64,000 nucleotides of DNA, taken from NCBI GenBank assembly GCA_902806595.1, contig CADCXC010000012.1, positions 558,001 to 622,000 of the forward strand, read 5' to 3'. The notes under the pieces were generated by a model. That model worked only from the letters and a program-made list of their open reading frames with translations. It had not been told where the DNA came from and searched no databases. Source of the DNA: Pyrenopolyporus hunteri. Its lineage: Eukaryota > Ascomycota > Sordariomycetes > Xylariales > Hypoxylaceae. Made by a program: the position numbers and the translations under genes. Shown one piece after another: positions 42,993 through 54,298 of the stretch (positions within the stretch are counted from its first letter, which is position 1; every line of letters begins with the position of its first letter).

Positions 42993-45384
42993 ATGGCTGC
43001 GCAAGACGGAGCCGGGGAGGACGTCTACGCTACGGTTCGTGAGACTTAGACACGATCTCAGGTCGTAAATGGCGGATTCACACTAATACATGCGTGCCTA
43101 CAGATCCTCCTAAGCGACACATACTTGCCTGGTAGGTTTCATAGCTTCGCCCCTCTTATAATGAAGTTTCTGACCCCTCTTTATAGGTGCTCTGGTACTT
43201 GCGCATTCCCTACGAGATGCCGGCACCAAGAAGAAGCTGGTCGTTTTGGTCACTCCTGACACCGTATCGGCCGAAGTCATAACGGAGCTCAAGGCAAGCT
43301 AGATAACTCTCTTATATATCCGAGTTACGTCCGACTAACCTGGTTGGTTAGACTATCTATGACATAGTTATCCCAGTCGACCGAATTCGCACCTCGCAGC
43401 CGGAAAATCTACAGCTGATGAACCGAGCCGACTTGCACTCCGTCTTCACTAAGATCACCTTGTGGAAGCAGACCCAATTCCGGAAGATCGTATACATTGA
43501 TTCCGATGTTGTCGCCTACCGAGCTCCGGACGAGCTCTTCGAGCTACCGCACCCCTTCTCCGCCGCCCCTGATATCGGCTGGCCTGATATTTTCAACACG
43601 GGTGTCATGGCTCTGACTCCGAACTTGGACGACTACAAAGCCATGTTGGCCATGGCCGAGAGCAACACTTCGTTTGATGGAGCAGACCAGGGCCTCATCA
43701 ATATGCACTTCGGGAACAACTACAACCGCCTCAGCTTCGTTTATAACGTCACGCCATCTGCCCACTACCAATACGCCCCGGCATATCGTCACTTCCAGTC
43801 TACTATTGCCATGGTTCACTTCATCGGGCCCGACAAGCCATGGTTTCAGGGGAGACAATCCAGCACTAGCGATTCACCCTATCAACAAATGATTGGCCAG
43901 TGGTGGGCTGTTTTTGACAAGCACTATGGGACATACGTAAGTTTCTCGCCAATTCTCCATGGTCGTGATGGATAGCTCGGCTTACAATACCTAGACCTCG
44001 GCCGCATCTTCAACAGGCACCCCGTCGGGACCGGGGTTGGTGCAATATTTCACCAAAGGGGAGTATCGACCCAACGGCCAGCTGCAGGGTCCATCGTTCG
44101 GGTCAAGCTGGGACGCCCAGAGGTTAGCATTCGGCCTTAAACCTTTTTCCAGATAGAGAGGGCTGACTTGGTGATAGAAACCCCCCTCCGCAGAACTCTA
44201 GACCGGAAGGCCATAACCTACCGTCTAGGACATATGAGATGTCTCGAGATACTACTCCGTATGCCTCCAGCTGGTACGACCGCCATAGGGAACAGTATAA
44301 TCTACCGAAACCCATATTCCCCTGGGAGGCCCGCCGATCCCCACCGGCTCGCGTATTCCCCGAAGACTACCACCACTCACGAAGGGAATCCGTGGTTTCC
44401 GTGGCGGAATCCGATGTGAGCGGGGTAGAAACACCTACGATTGCGCCTTCTGTTACGGACGGGTCCACGGTTGACGATATGAGGAGCGAGCCGACCACGC
44501 CGACTACGCCGACTATCCATGTCATGCCACCAGGCCACTGGTCCTCGTTCACGCTCACGAACGCCTGGGACGAAGTACCCGAGATCGAGCGATACGTCGA
44601 CAAGATTCAGAAACACCAGCGCAAGCGCAGCCTCAAATCCCCAGGCCCGGTAGTATTGCGGGAACCTGGCGAAGGGGCTGAGGTCGCTTGGCGCGGGCAA
44701 GGAAGTAAGATTATCGAATTCCCCAGTCCAACTGAACGCCCCAGCTTACCAGTTACGCCGGCTCCTATCCGTCCCCAGTTCTTCAAGAGCCGAGCCCACG
44801 GCAATGACGACAACCCGCCTCTGCCGGCCGCGGCGGGTGTCCCGGAGCAGACTGAATGGGTACGTTAGCATGGGAAGCGGTGGGCCCCAGCCGACTGCCT
44901 TTGTGTTTTGACTAACATGCTGCACTATCACAAGGATCCTGTGATTCAGCTTCAGAAACTTAAACAACAGTCTGAGGGGTTCTTACTAAAGTTAAGAAAC
45001 AACGATCATAACAGCAGTGATTTGCCTTTCAGACACTACAGTTCTGAAGAACGAACATCTCCGACTTACCTCGCACAACCGACTAATCTTCTGAGCCCTC
45101 AACCGGTAAAAGGCGGTGCCGGCTCTACTGCGATTCGCAGCATCGAGTCCAACTTAGAGGCGGCGCCTCAGACTATCTCGGCTAGAAGGGGGACCAGTTT
45201 TCACATGGCGCCCCCTAGTTATACAGGCCCCGGCGCTGTGTTCGAAAAAGGAGACTTTGGGGACGCACCGACTCAACGGATCATTGCAGATCAGCACGTT
45301 CCAGTAAGATCCAGGGGCGTTCCAGAACCGAGTTACGCTGGCCCCGGCCCTGCATTCGAGAAAGATGCCGATAGCTCATTCTAA
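42993..45384 (+). CDS. GLG1: Glycogenin (GT8 self-glucosylating initiator), seven exons with one GC-AG intron
   Basis: Exons are 42993-43034, 43104-43131, 43187-43293, 43352-43936, 43995-44122, 44178-44859 and 44935-45384. All phases close and the product is 673 residues. The GT8 domain covers about residues 10-275: DVYATILLSDTYLPGALVLA, KKLVVLVTPDTVS, RKIVYIDSDVVAYRAPDE (DxD at 109-111, Mn-binding), NTGVMALTPNLDDY, GADQGLINMHF and VHFIGPDKPWF. A long low-complexity linker follows. It has short degenerate repeats near the C-terminus (PSYTGPGAVFEKGDFGD and PSYAGPGPAFEKDADSS). Glycogenin primes glycogen synthesis by glucosylating its own tyrosine. The intron 43294-43351 starts GCAAGC, a GC-AG splice; the family peptide TELKTIYDIVIPVD fixes both ends. 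Other introns are GT..AG. The gene converges on EFM7. Confidence 0.92.
43294..43351 (+). other. GC-AG intron in glycogenin
   Basis: This 58-base intron begins GCAAGC instead of GT and ends GGTTAG, with an ACTAACC branch-like site 17 bases before the end. Using it keeps phase 0 and yields the conserved glycogenin peptide. No GT in the neighbourhood gives an open, conserved reading. Confidence 0.85.
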
Positions 45385-46572
45385 TTGGATTCTCTCATAA
45401 AACTTCGGGGGGCTTTTCACTTTTTTTTCTTCTTCTAAAGAGCTTGGCCACAAGGGCCTATCTGGGGAATGCTATGGGTGGTAGTGCTGGTTTACAGGTT
45501 CAGGAGGATTTGGCGTTTGCTATAAGACCACATAGGATAGGAAGAAAACACGACGATATGATGGACGAACGGCCTGGTGAAGGGTTCAGCTGCTCAGGAC
45601 ACCAATATCCCTTTACCCAGCATAAACTTTTTTCCTTATGTTCTACAAGGATACCAAACCAGAAGACAGGCAGACAGCACCATTGACAACGGTTTGGTAT
45701 CCGTCCATGTTGGAGGCCCCTCAGCCCCTTCTCGTTTCCCCTTTCTTCCTACCTACAATCTATTCGAGACTATCCAACCATTTTATCACTTCTTGGAAGC
45801 GTTTCGTTCAAATTTATTCCCATCTTCCTAAACCTTTTGTTTCGCACAGAATATTGCATTTCGCATCACATCTTGTGTCGCAGAAGGCAGAAGGAATCCG
45901 GCGCACTTGAATTCTCTAGTGTATGCATTTGCACGGCTTAAGCGCTAGCGTGGAGCGAGCATCACATAAATTTGATTACTTCCACTTTTTATATAGAGCA
46001 CCTCCGAACCCCTAGGTAGATTTACGGGCTCTTTGGAGGGTATGATGAGGATACGATACGGAGGTATATATGAGTTTGGAGATTGGATATGCGACAGAAT
46101 GAGTTCTACCACGGGCAATGAATAAATAGATCGATCTTTTAGCCTATTATCAGCCATTTACTGATGAATGAATCTATTCCCCGGGGCAAGTGACTTAGAT
46201 AGATTGTCTCTCGACAAGGACACTTCGTCCAGTGGTGAACTTGAGAAAGTGCCTTCAATCGTAGATAGCCTATATATACTAACAATCCTATGACTAGATA
46301 TCTTTCAGAGCCGCTTGAGAGCAAGGCACGATTTATATCAGTCTAGCCATACATATTATCCTTCTGCATAGCATGCTGGGTAGCGTAAGCAACTACCCGT
46401 CACCTAGAGGCACTAGCTCTTATCCCGACGTTGTGGTATCATAGTCGAGGCACGCTGCTCAAGTCCGCCATCGCGACCCGACCATATAGCAGGCGACGGA
46501 CAAACTCATCTCATCATCCATTAGCACCTATAGAAGCGCAACACTTCTATAATGTCAGATCCGTACCATACC
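45385..46572. other. Convergent 3' flanks of glycogenin and EFM7
   Basis: Spacer of about 1.2 kb between two converging genes. It has short open frames without recognisable content and a poly-T run at 45421-45429. Nothing else is supported. Confidence 0.6.
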
Positions 46573-47655
46573 TCACCCTTCAACACCGTTCCCCTCCACC
46601 TCCTTCCCATCCTTTCCCTCCTCTCGCCTCCTCCGTCCCCTCCTCCTCCGCCGTAGCACCCCAACAACCAACCAGCGCTTCCGCTCGCTCACGTCCTCCT
46701 GGCCGCGGTCCCAAGCCCACTCGCGCTCGCGGCCGTCGCAGTCGCGCTCCCAGATATGCTCGAGCTCGAGCCCGGCCTCGGCGAGCGCCGCGTCCTCGAA
46801 GAAGCCGCGCATCTTGGCGCGGCCCGTGTGGAAGCCCGCCACGACCCACGCCCTCGCGCCGTCGTCTTTATCTTCCTCTTTTTCTTCCTCTGAAGAAGAA
46901 GGAGAAGAAGAAGGAGAAGAAGAAGAAGAACCTTTCAAAAACCACGCGACCGACCGCAGCAGGTTCCCGTGCTGCCACGGCATCCACAAGCAATCGCAGG
47001 CGAAGACGCGGTCGTAGCGGGCGCGGTGGGCGGCGGCGAAGGGGGTGTCCAGGTCGCCCCAGGCGTGGCCCTCGACGGCGACGGGGGCGACGGGGCCGCG
47101 GCGGCCCGGGGGCGAGCACTCGGGGCGCGCGTTGGCGGCGACGTTGGCGCGCAGGGTGGCGAGGACCGTCGGCGACGGGTAGTCCGTCGCGACGACGCCG
47201 CGCGCGCCCAGGAGCGCGGCCATGAGGCTCGGCAGCGCGGTGCCGGCGCCGAGCTCCAGGCACGACTTATCGGCGACGGAGAAGCTGGCCGTGGGGACCT
47301 TGCCTAGGCCGAGGGTTGGGCCCGGGCTTGGGCCAGCATCGCCGTTGCCGTTGCCGTCGCCGTCCGAGTCCAGCGGCAGGCCTAGCGTGCCGGCCTCGAC
47401 GAACTCGGCGAGCAGCAAGCTGGCGTTCCAGAGGTAGTGGCTGAAGAGCTTGCGGTCGGCCTCGCGGTCGGGGTCGGCGAGGGCGATGCGCAGGGGCCGG
47501 GGCAGGCGCGGGGAGGTGTACAGCAGCGAGTGCTGGGCGTCGCCGTGCTGGTTCGTCACGTCGTCCGGGAAGATGACGCCCAGCGAGCTGCTCAGGAAGT
47601 CCTCCGGGTCCGAGCTGGGCGGGCCTTGCAGGGAGATGCGGCTCGTGAGGGCCAT
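46573..47655 (-). CDS. EFM7: Class I SAM-dependent protein methyltransferase, EFM7 (NNT1) type
   Basis: A single-exon gene of 360 codons beginning MALTSRISLQGPPSSDPEDF. The N-terminal signature PEDFLSSSLGVIFPDDVTNQ and the block KLFSHYLWNASLLLAEFVEA are those of the Nnt1/Efm7 family. SAM motif I is KSCLELGAGTALPSL (about 141-155), followed by acidic ATDYPSPTVL. Later blocks are VEGHAWGDLDTPF, RYDRVFACDCLWMPWQH and WVVAGFHTGRAKMRGFFEDA. Yeast Efm7 trimethylates the N-terminus and dimethylates Lys3 of elongation factor 1A; older names call it nicotinamide N-methyltransferase. A Ser/Glu-rich insertion encoded by a GAA/GAAGAG microsatellite (46877-46931) interrupts the domain after FLKG. The coding DNA is extremely GC-rich at third positions. 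Confidence 0.92.
   Translation of the reverse strand: MALTSRISLQGPPSSDPEDFLSSSLGVIFPDDVTNQHGDAQHSLLYTSPRLPRPLRIALADPDREADRKLFSHYLWNASLLLAEFVEAGTLGLPLDSDGDGNGNGDAGPSPGPTLGLGKVPTASFSVADKSCLELGAGTALPSLMAALLGARGVVATDYPSPTVLATLRANVAANARPECSPPGRRGPVAPVAVEGHAWGDLDTPFAAAHRARYDRVFACDCLWMPWQHGNLLRSVAWFLKGSSSSSPSSSPSSSEEEKEEDKDDGARAWVVAGFHTGRAKMRGFFEDAALAEAGLELEHIWERDCDGREREWAWDRGQEDVSERKRWLVVGVLRRRRRGRRRREEGKDGKEVEGNGVEG
46877..46931. repeat. GAA/GAAGAG trinucleotide run inside EFM7
   Basis: An in-frame purine repeat on the plus strand, read on the minus strand as runs of Ser and Glu (GSSSSSPSSSPSSSEEEKEE). The length is probably variable between strains. It lies between conserved blocks, where an insertion is tolerated. 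Confidence 0.8.
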
Positions 47656-47677
47656 GGGTTGGTTGGCTGGTTTACTG

Positions 47678-47713
47678 CCTGCTTGCCTGCTTGCCTGCTT
47701 GCTTGCTTGCCTT
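47678..47713. repeat. GCCT/GCTT tetranucleotide repeat in the EFM7 leader
   Basis: About nine alternating GCCT and GCTT units, ending about 20 bases upstream of the EFM7 start, so it is probably in the 5' untranslated region. Confidence 0.75.
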
Positions 47714-48778
47714 ACGGCCTGGCTCGACTACCACTTACCAGGTCCGTGCTGCCCCCTCAGGGGAAGTAGAGAGTGTACAGAGAGAGCGAGGAGAGAGGTT
47801 GGGGTCGGGTTTGGTGGGCGGCGGGCACCGTGTTCCTCCTCGTCCTCGGCCGAGAGGGGGAGAAATGAGGCTCAAGCCAAGTGGTACAGGGGTGTATATG
47901 TGATTAGAGATTTTCTTCATGCGCCCGAGCGTGGCCGTGTGATCAGTTGGGCCGCGAGGACATGCAACAGAAGTGAATGCGAGACCGAGGATGGTGGAGT
48001 CTTGGGTCGAGACAAATGTACATCCGTAGATGTTATAGGTACCATATTATGGACGAGAAGGGAATCCTGGGATCTTTGGATCCTGGTAGGGTAGGGCTGT
48101 CGTACACATGTACATTGTATCTCTCTAAGGTACATGATCGACGTACTCTATCTTCCCGTCATCCTTGATGTGAGGCACTTACAAGAAAGTACCATAGTAC
48201 CATAGTACCTATGTATCTGGAGAGCACGGAATAAATCCGTGGTAAACCTCCAGGGGGCAGGGGAGGGTCGCGGAAAGACAAGAGCTACGTACTGATTAGT
48301 ACCCTAATGCCTGTGTCGTACGGACCTAGTCACGGTATGTAAGCGCTATAACCCCCCGCAATATTAAAATAGAAGAGAAGGACAGAGACGAGAAAAAAAG
48401 TAAGGATTTGCATAAGTGTGGTAGGTGCATGTATGTTTCTAAGTTGCTAGTATGTACTTCATGAAGGATGATTAAAAAAGAAAGAAATAGGATCGCATGT
48501 ATGTACAATACACGACACCAATGTTACTAGTATGAGGCATGTATTCTGGATGCGGTGCGACAGTGCCAGAGATGACATCACATAAAACACATCTAGAAGA
48601 GCCCACAGCGATGTACAGATATGCACACGGCTACGTGCATCGGGGTGGCTTGTATGTGCGTGTACGTACGGTGCTTCCGGCCGAGTGACATAGTACCATC
48701 GAGCGAGATGAAGATTGATGGGGGGTGGTGACGATGCGGGATGACGGTTGGTTGGGATGGTGTCGTGTTTCGGATTGA

Positions 48779-48794
48779 TTTTTTTTTTTTTTTT
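48779..48794. repeat. Poly-T run of 16
   Basis: An uninterrupted T homopolymer in intergenic DNA. There is no flanking target-site duplication or retroposed sequence, so a retrotransposon tail is not supported. Confidence 0.8.
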
Positions 48795-50988
48795 ACATTG
48801 GGTCGGTTATGTCAGATTGGACGTACATAATTCGTAGCCTTCTTACTATGTAGGTACAATGCCTTAGTTACCTACACCATAGGTATGTCCGTATGTGTGT
48901 GTGTAATTGATGGCTGTATGTATGTGTGTAAGTGGGTAAGAAGTAGCAGGTAGGAGGTAGCATAAGAGGAGGAAAACATAAGACGGGATTTGAAGTTGAT
49001 GCCGACGGGCTTCGAAACCTTGACTAATACTCCTGCCGGCTCTGTTCGAATGACTCGTTGATGGTGACACCTGCCTACTGTACGCTCCTACCATATGGTG
49101 TGGTAAGTCGGGTATGTCCTGTGCTAGCCTTACGTGCTAACGTTAGATATGCGGTTTCTTCCATTCTAATTAAGGTTCCTTCTCCTTACCGTACATTATG
49201 CAGTACTTAACACAGGTACGTCGTGCTCGAAGCGCATATACCAACAGATATATTCCTCTTATACGTAGTAAATTTAGTTAATATCAACTTGAATGTATGT
49301 TGATATACTCTATCTGTGTATGTAATCAGTACTATAGCCGTTACGTTATGCTGGCTGCAAATAAGCTTCCTGCGCCTCTTCACCGCTTTGCTCGAAGTCA
49401 AGAAGAAGACTTGTAGGAAAAGGAGAAGAAGTAAAAGAAAAAAAAGTAACATCCGTAATGGTGGCGGTAGAGGTTAACTTTTTTGTACCGCCCTCTGCGC
49501 CAACCACACGTTTCTCTCTTACTCCCGTACCCTAGCATACACGTGGTAGGCGGGAGCTGCGCCTCAGGTGCGCGCTGCACGAAACGGTCATCAAAGCCAC
49601 GGCCTAATCCGCGGAGGCCTCTAACTGTAAGGCCGCGCTTACATAGGTATGTATGTAGGTAGGTATGTAGTACCTGAACTACCTGTGTCATGTACCTATT
49701 GCACCTACCTGTGTTTTTGCAAGCCCGCATCGTTAGCGGCTGCTAGCGCACCTAATTGGATGATGTTTCTATGTGTGTGTCTGATACGTACAGTTACCTG
49801 TATGTAAGTACGCCAAGGTAGGCAGTCAGTCCGTCCAAGTAAGAAGCGTACCTACCTTCTAGCTAATAAGCTACTGTCGAGCACTTCCTACTTGGTCAGC
49901 ATGACAGCAGCGGCCTTTCTCATAACTCCCCGTGCTTGCCATTCCCCGTTTTCCCGTTACTCGTCCAATTACGGGACGCAGGGGTTAGCGAAAGAAGGAG
50001 GGGAACGGGAGCCGGAGGGCAAAAAGACCCCCAAAAATTAGGGAAGGGAGCATTCCGTATTATGTATTGGCTTTCTATCCATCTCGTCAACGGTCGCCGT
50101 AGCTGCAACCGCAACCTTATGGGAAATGAAATGCTCCGTTTCAGCTGCAATAATATACCTCCTGCAGTTTCAGGCAATCAGAAGGATTCGTTCGGAAACG
50201 AGGGTTGCTGGACGCCGAAATTCTTCATTGGATAGGTCTTTGTTTACTGCACCCGGTTTTTGGATGGTGAGCTACGTCTATGCTAAATGCTTGCCTTACA
50301 CACCCTTGGGGTTTAAGACATGCATCGAGATTTCGCGTGGCTCGATACTATGCTCGGTAAGGGAAGTTGACCTGTGCCTTAAGAAACTCAGTGCGCATTA
50401 AGGCCAATTCTAAGTCCTAGCAATAATAACCTAGATCTGACATTGACTTTCGTGAAAGTCTCGTAAACCACACGAGAGCGCGCGCACATATACACTTCAT
50501 AGCACGGTAGCAGCTAGGTCAAGATGAACGAGTGCGGCGGAAGCGAAGTAATTCTTTTAGGTGCTACCTCCTGTGCAAGAAACGAAGCCGAATCGTGTTT
50601 TCGGTATTCGCAAAACGCCATCATGACAGAAATAGACAGGGTATCAATACAAGGTCATCAAAAATACAAAATATACCATGTGATAATAGAATAGCTCGGC
50701 CCTTTTCAAAGGGCACCAAATATGCTCTTCATGAGACATTTTTGCTGCTCCCGTTTCTATAGTTCTCCCCGGTTGCAAACCTTCCCCCCTCCCGACGCAG
50801 GATTTTCCCGCGCGACTTTTTTTATGCCATTAAGCATCCCAATGTACAATAGACCTTACGCCGATCATGCTATCCCAATCTTCATCTCAATCGTCATGAT
50901 GCTGTGGTATATCGATACACTAGTGCGATTAGGTGATGGTGATGATGTTGGTGATTCCGGTGGCGGTGGCGGAGGCGATATATACGAG

Positions 50989-51008
50989 AGAAAGAGAGAG
51001 AGAGAGAA
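50989..51008. repeat. GA dinucleotide run just downstream of the zinc-finger gene stop
   Basis: About nine GA units on the plus strand ending three bases from the stop codon (51011-51013) of the minus-strand gene, so it would be CT-rich at the very start of the 3' untranslated region. Confidence 0.75.
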
Positions 51009-51010
51009 AA

Positions 51011-53126
51011 TCATTGCTGCTGACTATACGCCAGCATCGCCTTCATCTCCTCCTCAGTCGGGTCGTCTGATATCCATAAACCCTTTTCCTCCTCGGTAGC
51101 ATTGAGGAACCCGTTGGCCCGCTTCATAGTGTTGACGTCCAGGTCGGTGACATACGACTTGCCGTCCGAGAGCCTGATGCGGACCTCGTGCTCGGTCGAA
51201 AGCATCATATCGTCCTTGGCCAACCGGCGGGGTCCGTCAAAGACAGTGATAACTCGCTTCTTCATCGTCATCTGGCCCTTGTCGAACCCCCACGAGGACG
51301 GATACTCGCGACGGTTCTTGCGGCTCTTCGTCTTGCTGGAGAGCTGCACGCCGCCCCGCGAATGTGTCATCCCTCGTGACTTCTGAACACCGTTGGGTGG
51401 GTTGCCCTTCTTCTTCGTCGTTGGCGACGTTAGCTTCTTCGACTTATGCTCATCATCCGCGGCATCATCCTCCTCGGCCATCTCCTCGTCTTCCTCGTCC
51501 TCCGAGTTGGAGACGGTTTGCGTGGTGAGCGGCAGCTGGTTCTTCTCTAGCGTCTGGTGAACTTCGTCGTCGTTCTCCACCTCGGCCAGTCGCTTCGCGT
51601 TGATGGCTTCCGCGGGATCTTCTTGCTGGACGATACGTAAGACGCAGTCGTCCAAGTGCTCGTAGAAGTCCTGGGCGTTGGCAAATGTGGCCGAGCATGT
51701 CGAGCACTTGCCTGTGGCGTCCGGCGGGTAGCCCGTCAACTTCTTACCATTCGCCGAGTTCGCCGCCTTCTTCCTGCCGTTGGGGGCGGTCTGTTCGACG
51801 CCGTGCACGGCCGTAAGATGCCTCTTAAATACGTCCGCCCGGTTGAAGGACTTTTCCGCGGCCGAACCCGAACCGGGGCAAAACCCGCACACCATGGTAC
51901 CCTTATAGTGGGTTAAGGTGTGTCGGTTCTTGTCGTACTTCCGCGCGAAGCCCTTGATGTGGTAATCGCACGTCTGAATGGGGCACTTCTCCGGCCTCTC
52001 ATTCTGGTGCGTTAGCATGTGCGCCTTGAGGTCTTTGAAGACCTTGCCGCAGTCCGGGTGGGGACATCTCTGCTTCTTCTCCGTCTCGTCGCTAGCGTAG
52101 GCGTGCTCGTGGGGCGAGTGGTAGGATGAGAACGACTGTCGTCTCGGTGCTGGAGGAGCAGGGAACGGGCTGTATTGAAAAGCGTGCATATATGGCGACT
52201 GGCTCCCGTTACGCGGCATAGCTGGAGCTGGCGAGGCGGTGCCAGAGAGCGCGGGAGAGTTGGGATACGGGTTTTGGGGGGAGAAGCCATTTTCGTACCC
52301 CTGTATCGGCGGGGGCATCGGCCCACGCATTTCAGGATGTATAAGCGAAGGATCTGAGGGGCGGGTTTTTCTCAGTCAGCTCATCTTATCTTCACCCGCA
52401 GTGGATTGAATAGCTCAGTCGCAAGGGATGAACGCAGACAGAAGGGAGAAAAAAAAGGAAAACAGGAAAAAAAAGAAAGGACGAAGTCGGCTCCTCCGTG
52501 CCTCTTTTCCTTCGCATCGTTACGGTGCTCCGACGAAACGGCTGTCGAGTTCATTCCTAACACTGAAAAAATGGCTATGGTTTGGGAAGAAGCAAAAACA
52601 TCTAAAATAAGACCCGCGCCGACTCACCAACAAAGGTCTTGTTCTCAAGAGTCATGTTGAATTCATCCATACCTGGGAAGGCGGAATACTCGGTTCCCGT
52701 CATGTAGTCCCCCGCCCCGACAATCGCGGGGTTCATACCGAGACCATTTTGCGGGTAGTCGGGGAAGAAGGACAATTGGCCGTGGTTAGAGGAGGGCGAC
52801 CCCACGGTTGACGATGCCGTTTCCGACGGGGCTGAGGCGGTTGAGAGGCGAGCCGAGACTGGTATCTCGCTGTCGTCTGGCAACATGCCAGGCGACGCCC
52901 TGCCTTGGTACATGAAGTGCGCATCCGAATACGCAGGGCCAACTTCGTAACCGGGAGCCTGAGCGTGGTATTCTTCCTGCACGCTTCGAGGAATGAAGTT
53001 GCCCGGGCTCACGTGCATCTCCAGTGGTGACGAGGCATAGCCTGACTGACGAGGGTCCGAGAAGAGCATGAAATCTGACTCGCTTCGAGGGAACATGGCG
53101 TAAGACTGGTCGGCGACCAATGTCAT
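51011..53126 (-). CDS. C2H2 zinc-finger transcription factor, two exons
   Basis: Exon 1 is 53126-52628 and starts MTLVADQSYAMFPRSESD (A at -3). A 274-base intron follows (52627-52354, donor GTGAGT, acceptor CTCAG). Exon 2 is 52353-51011. The junction reads NKTFVDPSLIHPEMRG and the product is 613 residues. The N-terminal 250 residues are Ser/Pro/Tyr-rich and probably an activation region. Zinc fingers follow at about 263-282 (CPHPDCGKVFKDLKAHMLTH) and about 293-318 (CPIQTCDYH..., ending RHTLTH). A third, longer one with CGFCPGSGSAAEKSF...HLTAVH comes next, then a C2HC-like one (CSTCSATF). An acidic segment and a distinctive C-terminal block follow (EYPSSWGFDKGQMTMKKRV, then SDGKSYVTDLDVNT). 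It is a nuclear DNA-binding regulator; I cannot name the orthologue. The intron is long for this organism, so an additional small exon is possible. Confidence 0.85.
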
Positions 53127-54090
53127 CTTACTTTCCGTTGTCGAGGACTTCCAGAAACTGACTTGCGGTGAAAATTGCAAGTGATCCTGGTTGGCGTACT
53201 CACGCTAATAGTATTCCCTCGCGTCAGTGTCTCAGCTAGGACACAGAGAAGATGGCTAGGGTCTTATGCGGTGAAGTGAAAGCTCACATTCGTACGTATA
53301 AGTTTATCTCATATCAAGGGCCCAGCAAATCGAGAACGGACCGAGGATGAGCTCGCGACGTAGTGAAGGCGTGGTTATGGTACTCGAGAGGAGCGGCGCT
53401 AGAGGAACGGCGAGCGGTAGGATTTATGTAAGTCGTAGCGCAGAGCGGACGGTGTAATGCGATGTATTGTATTATTCGAGGTGAGGTGCCTTGCGCCACT
53501 CGGATTCGTGATGGTTTGTTCCAATCCTGTAGCCTGTAGCTTATATATTCCTTAACATACGACCTCACACGATGAGGTTTACCGTAAGAATGGCGATAGC
53601 GATGGGTGGTGGCTTGGAGGGGAGCTCGTCTTGTCGGGGTACGACAAGCACGGGACGAGAAGCAATGGGGGCTATTATATATGTGTGTGAACGTATATAT
53701 ATATTTGCGCTCTAAGCAACCAGTAACGAACGTATCGAGACGGGAGGACAGAGCAGAAGGGATAGGGGAGTTTTATCATGGACCGAAGTTCATGGAGATG
53801 GGGGCAGCAGGTTAATGCATTGGGGGCTTTGAGGATTCTATATACACACTTGCGCGCACAGCCGCGCTTCTTCTCAGGGTACGTAGATCTCCCATGCTAC
53901 ATGTATTGAGATGTGAGATGTGGGTTGATAGGGCAGAAGAGGTGGAAGGGTTAGAAATCCACGGCAGCGGTGAAGCAGGGGTCCCGGAAATCGATCCAGA
54001 GCCTTACTTGGATTCCATGGGATCAGTACCGTGCCGGTCTCCCAGTTGATACTTGGTACCCCCCTCCCCCCCCGGTACCTGTGTACAGGT

Positions 54091-54135
54091 ATACATATAT
54101 ACATAATACATATATACATAATACATGCATACATC
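54091..54135. repeat. Tandem ATACATATATACATA repeat
   Basis: Two near-perfect copies of a unit of about 17 bases (ATACATATATACATA plus AT), followed by a degenerate third. It is preceded by C-rich sequence between two GGTACC sites at 54056-54079. Confidence 0.7.
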
Positions 54136-54270
54136 GCTTTCCCTTGGGTACCCACCGTCACACACCCCCATTGGGTCACCTTGGTAGTAGCGTTTTCGTT
54201 CCATTCTTAGGCGAGGCCGTCAGCAAGTAGCGCGGGTGGGAAAAAAGAAGGACTTGGGTGTGCAGCGATG

Positions 54271-54298
54271 GCAGTGGTGGTGGTAGTGGTAGTGGTGG
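54271..54298. repeat. GGT trinucleotide repeat
   Basis: Interrupted GGT/AGT units (TGGTGGTGGTAGTGGTAGTGG) in gene-free DNA. Confidence 0.7.

Larger units (their letters stand above)
47656..51010. other. Gene-free region of about 3.4 kb, repeat-rich
   Basis: EFM7 leader and promoter next to 47656 (including a GCTT/GCCT repeat at 47678-47713), then noncoding DNA, then the 3' flank of the zinc-finger gene. It contains a 16-base T run (48779-48794), GT-rich sequence (48890-48935), TAGGTA-type repeats (49640-49710) and a GA run (50989-51008). None of the short open frames is convincing. Confidence 0.6.

Noticed and set aside
46431..47225. Plus-strand Arg/Pro-rich frame of 264 codons over EFM7
   Set aside because: An antisense shadow of the GC-rich methyltransferase gene; composition is Arg/Pro/Gly noise.
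17055..53126. A secondary-metabolite or other functional gene cluster
   Set aside because: No backbone synthase, tailoring oxidase or cluster regulator was found; the genes are unrelated housekeeping functions on both strands.
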